Below are positions 1 to 5,620 of a stretch of 9,917 nt of DNA, in pieces. Position 1 is the first letter of the stretch. The number at the start of each line of letters is the position of its first letter. The notes below the pieces were generated by a model, which worked only from the letters and a program-made list of their open reading frames with translations, had not been told where the DNA came from and searched no databases. The stretch comes from JBEKCP01 sp050014815 (GTDB lineage: Bacteria; Planctomycetota; Planctomycetia; Pirellulales; Thermoguttaceae). Where the stretch lies: contig JBEKCP010000165.1 of assembly GCA_050014815.1 (NCBI GenBank), forward strand, positions 1-9,917, in the 5' to 3' direction. Both the position numbers and the translations under genes were made by a program.

Positions 1-819
1 GCTGCCGGCGATGACGCCCTCGGTGGGGCTGCTGGCCGTGGCGTAGAGCTTCTTCGAGATGCGGCCGGCCTGGTGCGCCAGCCGGCCCGATTGGGCCGCC
101 AGACGCATGGCGCGGGCCATCGCCAGGGGGTTGCGGGCATGAGCGATGCCCGTGTTCAAGAGCACCCCGTCCACGCCCAGCTCCATGGCCGCCGTCACGT
201 CGCTGGCCGTGCCCACCCCGGCGTCGACAATCACCGGATAGTCCGGGTCGCCGTCCTTGAGGTACTCCAGGCAGATGCGGATGGCGTTGGGATTGAGCAC
301 GCCCTGGCCGGAGCCGATGGGGCTGCCGGCCGGCATGACGCTTGCCGCCCCGGCAGCCTTCAGCCGGCGGGCCATGACCGGGTCGTCGCTCGTGTAGACC
401 AGCACCTGGAACCCTTCGGACACGAGCTTCTCGGTGGCCTGGAGGGTCGCGAGCGGGTCGGGCAACAGCGTCTTGGCGTCGCCCAACACTTCGAGCTTCA
501 CCCAGTCGGCGCCGGGGTTGGACATCTGGGCGAGGATTTCGCGGCCGAGGCGGGCCACGCGAACGGCGTCGTCGGCCGTGAAGCACCCGGCCGTGTTCGG
601 AAGGATCGTGTAGCGGCCCGTGTCGATGAAGTCCAGCAGGTTCTTGCCGGCCGCGTCGATAAGCCGCTCGCGGCGGACGGCCACGGTGATGCACTCGGCC
701 CCCGACTCCGCCAGGGCCTCGCGCATCAGGTCATAGCTGGAGTACTTGCCCGTGCCGACGATCAGCCGGCTGGCGAAGGTGTGCGATCCGATCCGCAGGC
801 AATCACTTTCGTCCTTCAT
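1..819 (-). CDS. thiG: Thiazole synthase ThiG, 3' end beyond the window
   Basis: ThiG condenses 1-deoxyxylulose 5-phosphate, dehydroglycine and the ThiS thiocarboxylate into the thiazole phosphate of thiamine, in the cytoplasm. The 273 visible residues cover almost the whole TIM-barrel enzyme, so only a few C-terminal residues are missing. Visible landmarks are GTGKY (22-26), AVRR (47-50), NTAG (75-78), WVKLEV (106-111) with K108 as the expected Schiff-base lysine, AGSPIGSGQG (164-173), VDAGVGTASD (198-207), LGVDGVLLNTGIA (214-226) and the terminal KKLYATASSP block. The ATG at 819 follows an in-frame TGA by one codon and has a GGGGTG stretch just upstream, so the start is firm. It is the last visible gene of a run with thiS 103 nt upstream, and that gap is filled with tandem repeats. 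Identification is very secure; that it works with the adjacent thiS is inferred from synteny. Confidence 0.96.
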   Translation of the reverse strand, partial: MKDESDCLRIGSHTFASRLIVGTGKYSSYDLMREALAESGAECITVAVRRERLIDAAGKNLLDFIDTGRYTILPNTAGCFTADDAVRVARLGREILAQMSNPGADWVKLEVLGDAKTLLPDPLATLQATEKLVSEGFQVLVYTSDDPVMARRLKAAGAASVMPAGSPIGSGQGVLNPNAIRICLEYLKDGDPDYPVIVDAGVGTASDVTAAMELGVDGVLLNTGIAHARNPLAMARAMRLAAQSGRLAHQAGRISKKLYATASSPTEGVIAGS

Positions 820-831
820 GCTTCACCCCAC

Positions 832-873
832 ATCCGCGGACATAAATCCGCGGATATACATCCGCGGCTATTT
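832..873. repeat. Three 14-bp tandem repeats with CCGCGG cores
   Basis: Three units begin ATCCGCGG at 832, 846 and 860, exactly 14 bp apart. The remaining six bases of each unit are AT-rich and diverge. The middle unit contains the perfect palindrome ATCCGCGGAT. The array lies in the thiS-thiG gap just before the thiG ribosome binding site, so it is probably transcribed. Any two GC cores could pair in the mRNA. Confidence 0.85.
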
Positions 874-879
874 TCCGCT

Positions 880-907
880 TTCATCCTTCATCCTTCATCC
901 TTCATCC
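880..907. repeat. Heptad tandem repeat (TTCATCC)x4
   Basis: Four perfect copies of TTCATCC run head to tail and are followed by the degenerate TTCCGCC. On the thi-operon strand the unit reads GGATGAA, so each copy holds a ribosome-binding-site-like AAGGA and an ATGA. It sits between the thiS stop and the thiG start. It is one of several 7-bp-period arrays in the window. Confidence 0.9.
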
Positions 908-922
908 TTCCGCCTTCTCTTC

Positions 923-1123
923 CTACCCTCCACCGACGAGCGTAACGATCTCGAGCCGGTCGCCGGCGGCCAGCCGACGGCCGGCGTGGCCCTGCCGAGG
1001 GACCAATTGGAGGTTGACCTCGACCGCCAACGGCTTCTGCGCCAGAGCGAGCTGCTCCAGCACCGTGGCGACGGTCGAGCCGTCGGGCACTTCGTGCGGC
1101 TGGTCGTTGACGATGATTTGCAT
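923..1123 (-). CDS. thiS: Sulfur carrier protein ThiS
   Basis: ThiS is the small ubiquitin-like carrier whose C-terminal glycine is adenylated by ThiF, converted to a thiocarboxylate, and used by ThiG as sulfur donor for thiazole. The frame gives 66 residues, the usual ThiS length. It starts MQIIVNDQPHEVPDG, carries the beta-grasp pattern STVATVLEQL and LAVEVN, and ends GDRLEIVTLVGGG. The terminal Gly-Gly needed for activation is present. The ATG at 1123 lies 8 nt after the stop of the upstream gene, which indicates one transcript. thiG follows 103 nt downstream on the same strand. No thiF, thiH or thiO is visible, though they could lie past the left edge. The function is secure from length, terminus and neighbour together. 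Confidence 0.94.
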   Translation of the reverse strand: MQIIVNDQPHEVPDGSTVATVLEQLALAQKPLAVEVNLQLVPRQGHAGRRLAAGDRLEIVTLVGGG

Positions 1124-1131
1124 GCGACGGA

Positions 1132-1662
1132 CTATTTGCCGGGGATGGGGGCGGCGGCCGAGCGGAGGAGCGTCTTGTCCAGGAAGTAAATCTGGTCGCT
1201 GAGCCGCTGGCCGGCGACCCAGCCGGTGGACGACCAGGGGATATAGTAGGCCCCGACGACGCCGGTGGATACCTCGGCCACATAGAGGATGGAGCGGCTT
1301 GGGAACTGCCGGGCCCCGCCCGTCCGGCGGAGGTCTGCCCTGCCGGTGGCGATGAGGAAGCGGGGGTTCCTGCCGGGGTCGATGCCCAGGTCGGCCAGGA
1401 TATTGCGGGCGAAGAAGGCGTTGAACGTGCCGGTTTGCTTCGAGAGGGCCACCGCCCGCAGGTCGCCCGTCAGGAAGTCGAGGGACCAGACCGCCTCGAT
1501 ATCCTCGTCGCAATAACCGGTGGCGATGGCGAAATTCTCGCTATGGTCGGTGGCGACGGCGTGCAGGGGGGTATTGGGCCATAGTCCGCCCAGGAGGAGG
1601 CCCAACACGAGGCCGCCCCCGCCCCAGAGCAATCCATGAAATCTGCCCAGTCTCCAGAACAT
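1132..1662 (-). CDS. Membrane-anchored protein of unknown function upstream of thiS
   Basis: A 176-residue protein with a glycine- and leucine-rich segment at about 10-28 that is probably a non-cleaved membrane anchor or signal peptide. It is followed by WPNTPLHAVATDHSENFAIATG (29-50), then a soluble domain with LDFLTGDLRA (61-70), NPRFLIATG (99-107), SILYVAEVSTGVVGAYYIPW (124-143) and a Pro-containing tail. I recognise the style (Pro-Leu-His-Ala-Val-Ala-Thr-Asp, then Phe-Leu-Thr-Gly-Asp-Leu) as that of hypothetical proteins from planctomycetes, but know no biochemical role. The ATG at 1662 has AGGAGG nine bases upstream. An out-of-frame ATG five bases earlier competes for the same site. The gene runs 8 nt into thiS, so it heads the thi operon. 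A thiamine role is only suggested by position. Confidence 0.85.
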   Translation of the reverse strand: MFWRLGRFHGLLWGGGGLVLGLLLGGLWPNTPLHAVATDHSENFAIATGYCDEDIEAVWSLDFLTGDLRAVALSKQTGTFNAFFARNILADLGIDPGRNPRFLIATGRADLRRTGGARQFPSRSILYVAEVSTGVVGAYYIPWSSTGWVAGQRLSDQIYFLDKTLLRSAAAPIPGK

Positions 1663-1690
1663 GGCATGGGTCCTCCTTTTGCCAACGTGC

Positions 1691-1719
1691 ATGGTACACG
1701 GTTTTGCCCGGCCGTGGAA
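1691..1719 (-). promoter_or_regulatory. Candidate promoter of the thiS-thiG operon
   Basis: On the minus strand TTCCAC (1714-1719) and TACCAT (1691-1696) are separated by exactly 17 bp. Transcription would start near 1684, just ahead of the AGGAGG at 1672-1677 that serves the gene starting at 1662. The same -35-like hexamer with the same spacing precedes the gene at 7771. The match to the classical TTGACA is poor, so this is tentative. Confidence 0.35.
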
Positions 1720-1757
1720 GGAGAGGGGATTGGGGATTGCACACGGCGCCCGGCGAA

Positions 1758-1784
1758 CCCCGCGACGCAGTCGCGGGGCTTTTT
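1758..1784 (+). terminator. Intrinsic terminator in a divergent promoter region
   Basis: A perfect 9-bp GC-rich stem (1758-1766 pairing with 1770-1778) closes a GCA loop and is followed by CTTTTT, a classic rho-independent terminator for plus-strand transcripts. No plus-strand gene lies upstream of it in the window. It may block antisense transcripts crossing out of the thi operon, or end a short unannotated transcript. Confidence 0.75.
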
Positions 1785-1786
1785 CC

Positions 1787-1812
1787 AATCCAAAATCCAA
1801 AATCAAAAATCC
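1787..1812. repeat. Heptad tandem repeat (AATCCAA)n
   Basis: AATCCAA occurs at 1787-1793 and 1794-1800, followed by AATCAAA (1801-1807) and a partial AATCC. The array starts three bases after the terminator T-tract and ends before the candidate promoter of the oxidoreductase gene. On the other strand the unit reads TTGGATT. Confidence 0.8.
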
Positions 1813-1829
1813 TTTTCCCCCACCCCCTG

Positions 1830-1857
1830 TTGCAAACAGCGGCGGATCGGGTATAAC
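1830..1857 (+). promoter_or_regulatory. Candidate promoter of the Gfo/Idh/MocA oxidoreductase
   Basis: TTGCAA (1830-1835) and TATAAC (1852-1857) are separated by 16 bp, matching 4 of 6 and 5 of 6 bases of the sigma70 consensus. The predicted start near 1864 leaves a leader of about 50 nt to the ATG at 1913. Confidence 0.5.
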
Positions 1858-1912
1858 GCGAGCGATAACCACTGATCATGGTCCCCAGGGCGTGTGAAAC
1901 AAGGAGTCGAGC

Positions 1913-3094
1913 ATGGCAAAGGTGAACGTGGCGTTGGTGGGGCAGGGTTTCATGGGCCGATCGCATTCCAATGCGTGGGGCCAGGTGAACAAGTTTTTCA
2001 AGCCGCCCGTCGAGGCGGTCATGCACACGGTGTTCGGGCAGAAAGAGGAGAATCCGGCGGCCTTTGCTGCGAATTGGGGTTGGCAGCATGCCTCGACCGA
2101 CTGGCAGTCGCTGGTCCGGTCGCCGGAGATCGGCCTGGTGGACGTGGTGACGCCCAACTACATGCACGCCCCGGTGGCGAAGGCGGCGATTGCCGCCGGC
2201 AAGCCCTGCTCGTGCGAGAAGCCGATCGCCGGCTCGCTCTCCGACGCCCGCGAAATGGTCGAGGCCGCCCGGAAGGCCCGGGTCAAGACCTTCGTCTGGT
2301 TCAACTATCGCCGCTGCCCGGCGGTCGGCCTGGCCTATCAGCTCGTCAAGCAGGGGAAGCTTGGCGAGATCCGGCACGTGCGGGCGGTGTACTTGCAGGA
2401 TTGGGCGGGCGAAGGGGTGCCCCTGTTGTGGCGGTTCGACAAGAACCTGGCCGGATCGGGGGCCCACGGCGATCTGAACGCCCACATCGTCGACATGACC
2501 CGGTTCGTGACCGGCCAGGAGATCGTCGAGGTTGCCGGGGCGATCGCCGAGACGTTCATCAAGGAGCGGACCCTGCCCAGCGGCGTGGCGCAGGGGGGGA
2601 TTGCGGCGGGCCAGCAGGGCGCCGGCGGGAAGGGCCGCGTGACGGTGGACGACACCGTGCTCTTCCTGGCCCGATTCTCCGGCGGCGCGGTGGCCAGCTT
2701 CGAGGCCGCCCGCCAGGCCACCGGCAACCAGAACCGAAACGGCTTCGAGATCAACGGCACGAAGGGCTCGGTGAAGTTCGACTTCGAGCGGATGAACGAG
2801 CTCCAGTACTACGACGCCACGCTGCCCCGGGCCGTCCAGGGCTGGAACACGCTCATGTGTACCCACGGCGGCGATCACCCGTACGTGGCCAACTGGTGGC
2901 CGGACGCCCACATCATCGGCTACGAGCACTGCTTTACGAACCAGGCGTACGACATCCTCAAGGTCCTCGGCGGCGAGGAACCGACCCTGCCGATCCCCGA
3001 TTTCAACGACGCCTATCAGACCCAGCGGGTGCTGGAAGCGGCCATGATCTCCGCCACCGAGCACCGCCCGGTAAAGCTGGAGGACGTGAAGTAG
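1913..3094 (+). CDS. Gfo/Idh/MocA-family NAD(P)-dependent oxidoreductase
   Basis: A 393-residue cytoplasmic oxidoreductase of the glucose-fructose oxidoreductase / inositol dehydrogenase / MocA family, whose members oxidise or reduce sugars, inositols and related compounds. The N-terminal Rossmann fold shows VNVALVGQGFMGRSHSNAW (4-22). The family lysine motif is CEKPIAGS (101-108) and the following beta-strand reads FVWFNYRRCPA (127-137). The C-terminal sheet domain carries GSGAHGDLNAHIVDM (181-195), in which D187 and H191 occupy the usual active-site positions. It also has a Gly-rich insert at about 222-242 before VTVDDTVLF. No Tat or Sec signal is seen, unlike many planctomycete paralogues. 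The ATG at 1913 has AAGGAG six bases upstream. It stands alone between the divergent thi operon and a convergent peptidase gene, so the substrate cannot be deduced. Confidence 0.93.
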   Translation: MAKVNVALVGQGFMGRSHSNAWGQVNKFFKPPVEAVMHTVFGQKEENPAAFAANWGWQHASTDWQSLVRSPEIGLVDVVTPNYMHAPVAKAAIAAGKPCSCEKPIAGSLSDAREMVEAARKARVKTFVWFNYRRCPAVGLAYQLVKQGKLGEIRHVRAVYLQDWAGEGVPLLWRFDKNLAGSGAHGDLNAHIVDMTRFVTGQEIVEVAGAIAETFIKERTLPSGVAQGGIAAGQQGAGGKGRVTVDDTVLFLARFSGGAVASFEAARQATGNQNRNGFEINGTKGSVKFDFERMNELQYYDATLPRAVQGWNTLMCTHGGDHPYVANWWPDAHIIGYEHCFTNQAYDILKVLGGEEPTLPIPDFNDAYQTQRVLEAAMISATEHRPVKLEDVK

Positions 3095-3102
3095 CCCGTA
3101 GA

Positions 3103-3145
3103 GTCCGTTGTCCGTTGTCAGTCGCCGTGACAACGGACCACGGAC
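3103..3145. repeat. Inverted repeat between convergent genes, built of heptads
   Basis: Arms 3103-3120 and 3128-3145 are complementary over 18 bp with one mismatch around a 7-nt loop. They could form a hairpin for either convergent transcript, with no T-tract on either side. The left arm is GTCCGTT twice. The right side continues as 7-bp units GGACCAC, GGACAAC, AGACTAC and GGACATC up to 3162. It may act as a bidirectional transcript end. Confidence 0.8.
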
Positions 3146-3164
3146 AACAGACTACGGACATCCC

Positions 3165-3857
3165 TCAATCCCGGCGGTTGCCGAACCGCATGAGGAGATA
3201 CAAGAGGACCATGACGGCCTGGAGGGTGGCCGCGACATAGGTCAGGGCGGCGGCGTTGAGCATCTTCTCGACGTAATAGAGCTGTTCCTGATCGACGATG
3301 CCCAGGGCCGCCAACTGTTGCTTCGCCCGAGAGCTGGCGTTGAACTCCACCGGCAGGTTGACGACTTGGAAGACGACGACACTGCTGAACAGGCCGATGC
3401 CCAGCCAGATCACAAAGGGGCTCCAGTGCAGGGTGGCTTGGAGTACGGCGCCGACGATGACCAGCAGGATGCCGAGGTTGCTGCCGAGGCCGGCCAGCGG
3501 GACGGCGGCGTTGCGGAGGACCAGCGGGGCGTAGCCGAAGGCGTCCTGGAGGGCATGGCCCGCCTCGTGGGCGGCAATCCCGACGGCCGCCACCGAGCGG
3601 GTCTGGAAAACGTCGGTGCTGAGGCGGAGGACCTTGGCCCGCGAATCGTAATGATCAGTCAGTTGGCCGGGAATCTCCTCGATTGCCACGCTCCTGAGCC
3701 CCGCCGAATCGAGGACATACCGGGCGGCGGCGGCACCGCTCAGGGGGGCCGGCATCTCCCGCGTCGCCGCATAGGTCGATTGAACCCGGAATTGGGCCCA
3801 AAGGCCCAGCAGCAAGGCCGGGCTCACGAACAGCAGGTACATCGGGTCGAAAAACAT
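3165..3857 (-). CDS. YugP-type membrane zinc metallopeptidase
   Basis: A 230-residue integral membrane protease-like protein of the YugP / Zn_peptidase_2 family. Residues 5-22 form the first membrane segment, followed by a cytoplasmic or juxtamembrane part with the HYDSRAKVLRLS block (69-80). The gluzincin-type zinc motif AAHEAGHALQ spans 95-104, with H97, E98 and H101 as expected ligands and catalytic base. Three more hydrophobic segments lie at about 113-140, 145-167 and 203-224. The family block LPVEFNASSRAK (168-179) separates the last two and probably supplies a further ligand (E171). Length and order match the family. The ATG at 3857 has GAGG seven bases upstream. It is convergent with the oxidoreductase and divergent from the ABC cluster. 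Its natural substrate is unknown. Confidence 0.94.
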   Translation of the reverse strand: MFFDPMYLLFVSPALLLGLWAQFRVQSTYAATREMPAPLSGAAAARYVLDSAGLRSVAIEEIPGQLTDHYDSRAKVLRLSTDVFQTRSVAAVGIAAHEAGHALQDAFGYAPLVLRNAAVPLAGLGSNLGILLVIVGAVLQATLHWSPFVIWLGIGLFSSVVVFQVVNLPVEFNASSRAKQQLAALGIVDQEQLYYVEKMLNAAALTYVAATLQAVMVLLYLLMRFGNRRD

Positions 3858-3916
3858 GGTTGGGCCTCATCAGTTTCTGTTGCGGAAACCGGTGTTTACC
3901 TCTTTTTCCCCACACT

Positions 3917-3945
3917 AATATAGCACCAGCCGGCCGTTTGTGGTA
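3917..3945 (-). promoter_or_regulatory. Candidate promoter of the zinc metallopeptidase
   Basis: On the minus strand TACCAC (3940-3945) and TATATT (3917-3922) are 17 bp apart. The -10 fits sigma70 well but the -35 does not. A start near 3910 gives a leader of about 50 nt. It overlaps the opposing candidate promoter almost completely. Confidence 0.4.
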
Positions 3946-3949
3946 TACA
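3921..3949 (+). promoter_or_regulatory. Candidate promoter of the small membrane protein and ABC cluster
   Basis: An extended -10, TGG followed by TATACA (3944-3949), lies 17 bp after TAGCAC (3921-3926). The predicted start near 3956 gives a leader of about 60 nt holding a 6-bp hairpin (3961-3966 with 3973-3978). Its -35 lies on the opposing promoter's -10 and the reverse. Confidence 0.4.
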
Positions 3950-4016
3950 GGGCAGACTTTGGGCTTTTTGACAAGCCCCGTCCGACCGATGATCATGTTA
4001 TGGAGGACTATAAGCC

Positions 4017-4364
4017 ATGGCAATGAAGAAGAAGCACTGGATTGGCGTGCCCACAATCTGTCTGTTGCTGGCGATTGGCGGGGTTACGGCTTTCATTTAT
4101 CGGGCGGAGCTTATTGCTGCCGCAATCAGGGCTTGCGACCGAAGCCCCAACGCGGACAGCGCTTCTCCCGTGGCCTTCCGGCCGGCTCCGCTGGCGCCGA
4201 ATGCGGAGGAGGCGCCCAAGGTGCAGACGGGGACTGGGGGAAATGCGGCAAGTTTGCCGAAGTGCCAGTGGCCGGATAACTTCAGCCTGGATGTGAACAT
4301 CAAGCTGGCCCCGCCCGAGGTGCCCGAAAAAATCCAGGGTTCGACGCCGGGGGAAGAGCGTTAA
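4017..4364 (+). CDS. Small single-pass membrane protein of unknown function
   Basis: A 115-residue protein. A short Lys-rich N-terminus (MAMKKKH) precedes one hydrophobic segment (9-27, VPTICLLLAIGGVTAFIYR), so the remainder is probably outside the inner membrane. The rest is low-complexity and Pro/Ala-rich (about 43-82), followed by KCQWPDNFSLDVNIKLAPPEVPEK (82-105). It has three cysteines, C15, C40 and C83, none in a lipobox. I do not recognise a family. The ATG at 4017 has GGAGG ten bases upstream; the ATG at 4023 is also in frame but more distant from that site. The ABC permease starts 104 nt downstream on the same strand, so co-transcription and a role beside the transporter are possible but unproven. 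Confidence 0.7.
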   Translation: MAMKKKHWIGVPTICLLLAIGGVTAFIYRAELIAAAIRACDRSPNADSASPVAFRPAPLAPNAEEAPKVQTGTGGNAASLPKCQWPDNFSLDVNIKLAPPEVPEKIQGSTPGEER

Positions 4365-4394
4365 GATATATCGCCGGGCGAGCGAATCCTCATC

Positions 4395-4422
4395 TAGACC
4401 CCCGCTAAAAAGGCGATATCAT
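4395..4422 (+). promoter_or_regulatory. Possible internal promoter of the ABC permease gene
   Basis: TAGACC (4395-4400), 16 bp, then TATCAT (4417-4422). Transcription would start near 4429 and leave about 40 nt before the ATG at 4469. It could let the ABC pair be expressed independently of the small gene upstream. Weak support. Confidence 0.28.
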
Positions 4423-4468
4423 AAAGGTTGGAGAATACGGCATTTCCGTTCCGGCCTCGGGGGGTTCG

Positions 4469-5620
4469 ATGCGGTTTTCTACATTTGTCTTCAAGAACGT
4501 CCTGCGGCGCCGCACTCGGTCTACGCTGACTGCGACCGGCATCGCGGTTGCGGTAGCCGCGGCAGTGGCCCTGGTAGGACTGGCGGACGGCTTCAAGACA
4601 TCGCTCCTCGATAACTACGTGAAGGGCAACGTCACGTTGATCGTGTCGCGGTGCGATACGGTGAACTTGCTGACGGGCACCATGCCCGAGAAAACGGCCG
4701 ATGAAATTGCCCAACTGCCCGAGGTCAAAGACGTCGGCGCCGGGCTGGTGGACTTCACGGCGCTGGAGGACCTGGGGAACGAAATGATTGGCGTTCAGGG
4801 ATGGCCGGCCGGGGCGTACACCTTCGACGACTTGAAGATCCTCAAGGGGGAGTCGCTCTCCGAGAAGGACCACGGCAAGCACAACATCATCGTGGGCTGC
4901 AAGCTGGCCGACATCAAGAAAGTGGCGGTGGGGTCCACGCTCTCCATGTCGGACGAGAAACTCCACGTTGTCGGGGTGTTCCAAGGAGCCTCGCCCACGG
5001 TGGACGGCATGATCATTCTCCTCCTGGAGGACGCCCAGCATGTTCTCGGGAAGACGGGGGTGATTACCGGGTGCACCGTGCGGCTGAAGGACCCCAGCGA
5101 CGAGAACATCAAGTCGGCGAGGGCGGCCATCGAGGGACCAGTGGCCGCGAAGTTCGGCCTCAAGGGAAAGATCTCGGCCATGGCCCCCGAACAGTTCGTC
5201 GACAACAATAATCAGGCCCGCTTCATCAAGGCCATGGCTTGGGCGGTCACGGTGATAGCCCTGATTATTTGCGGGATCGGCGTCTTGAACACGATGGTCA
5301 TGTCGGTCTTCGAGCGGACCCGCGAAATCGGCATCCTTCGGGCCATCGGCTGGCAGCCGTCGCGGGTGATGAGGATGATCCTCATGGAGTCCGTGCTGCT
5401 GAGTCTGGTGGGGGGCGTTCTCGGCACGCTGATGGGCCTGGGGATGATCTTGGCCCTGAGTCGAGTGCCGTTGATGAACGGCGCCGTCCACGCCGCCATC
5501 ACCCCCCGGATCATAGGTCAGGGATTCGCCATCGCGATTCTCGTCGGGCTGATTGGCGCCGCATACCCCGCCTTCCGCGGCGCCCGGCTCCTGCCTACGG
5601 AGGCCATCCGCCATGAGTAA
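4469..5620 (+). CDS. MacB/FtsX-type ABC transporter permease
   Basis: A 383-residue inner-membrane permease of the MacB/FtsX (type VII ABC) fold. It has one N-terminal membrane helix (about 20-38) after an Arg-rich start, then a periplasmic domain of about 210 residues (40-250). Three C-terminal helices follow at about 255-279, 306-331 and 348-367. The cytoplasmic coupling segment FERTREIGILRAIGW (281-295) is the family hallmark that contacts the ATPase. The end, PAFRGARLLPTEAIRHE, is the usual C-terminal P-A-AR-P-EA-R pattern. Such pairs use ATP hydrolysis for mechanotransmission or export of lipoproteins, peptides or drugs rather than classical uptake. The ATG at 4469 has a G-run just upstream. 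Its stop overlaps the ATPase start by 8 bp. No adaptor (HlyD/MacA) gene is adjacent, so the cargo is unknown. Confidence 0.94.
   Translation: MRFSTFVFKNVLRRRTRSTLTATGIAVAVAAAVALVGLADGFKTSLLDNYVKGNVTLIVSRCDTVNLLTGTMPEKTADEIAQLPEVKDVGAGLVDFTALEDLGNEMIGVQGWPAGAYTFDDLKILKGESLSEKDHGKHNIIVGCKLADIKKVAVGSTLSMSDEKLHVVGVFQGASPTVDGMIILLLEDAQHVLGKTGVITGCTVRLKDPSDENIKSARAAIEGPVAAKFGLKGKISAMAPEQFVDNNNQARFIKAMAWAVTVIALIICGIGVLNTMVMSVFERTREIGILRAIGWQPSRVMRMILMESVLLSLVGGVLGTLMGLGMILALSRVPLMNGAVHAAITPRIIGQGFAIAILVGLIGAAYPAFRGARLLPTEAIRHE

Noticed and set aside
820..922. TPP riboswitch ahead of thiG
   Set aside because: The conserved TPP-aptamer sequences (such as CTGAGA) are not present; the gap is repeats.
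73..945. Long plus-strand open frame over the thi region
   Set aside because: It is antisense to thiG, whose motifs are unmistakable on the minus strand; its own composition is Arg/Gly/His-rich shadow coding.
1541..3133. 530-codon minus-strand open frame
   Set aside because: It is antisense to the oxidoreductase and crosses the terminator and repeats; no recognisable domain.
1894..3240. 448-codon plus-strand open frame
   Set aside because: It overlaps the Gfo/Idh/MocA gene in another frame and shows no domain; GC-rich third positions create such shadows.
3968..3996. Perfect TTGACA with GATCAT 17 bp downstream
   Set aside because: A start near 4003 would fall on the ribosome binding site (4002-4006) and leave almost no leader; the -10 is weak. 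Kept only as an alternative to 3921-3949.
4368..4419. 8-bp inverted repeat after the small membrane protein gene
   Set aside because: Short arms, a 36-nt loop and no T-tract; not a convincing terminator.
5553..5612. Upstream start for the ATPase giving 303 residues
   Set aside because: The extra 20 residues do not align with the family, no ribosome binding site precedes it, and GGAGG sits correctly for the ATG at 5613.
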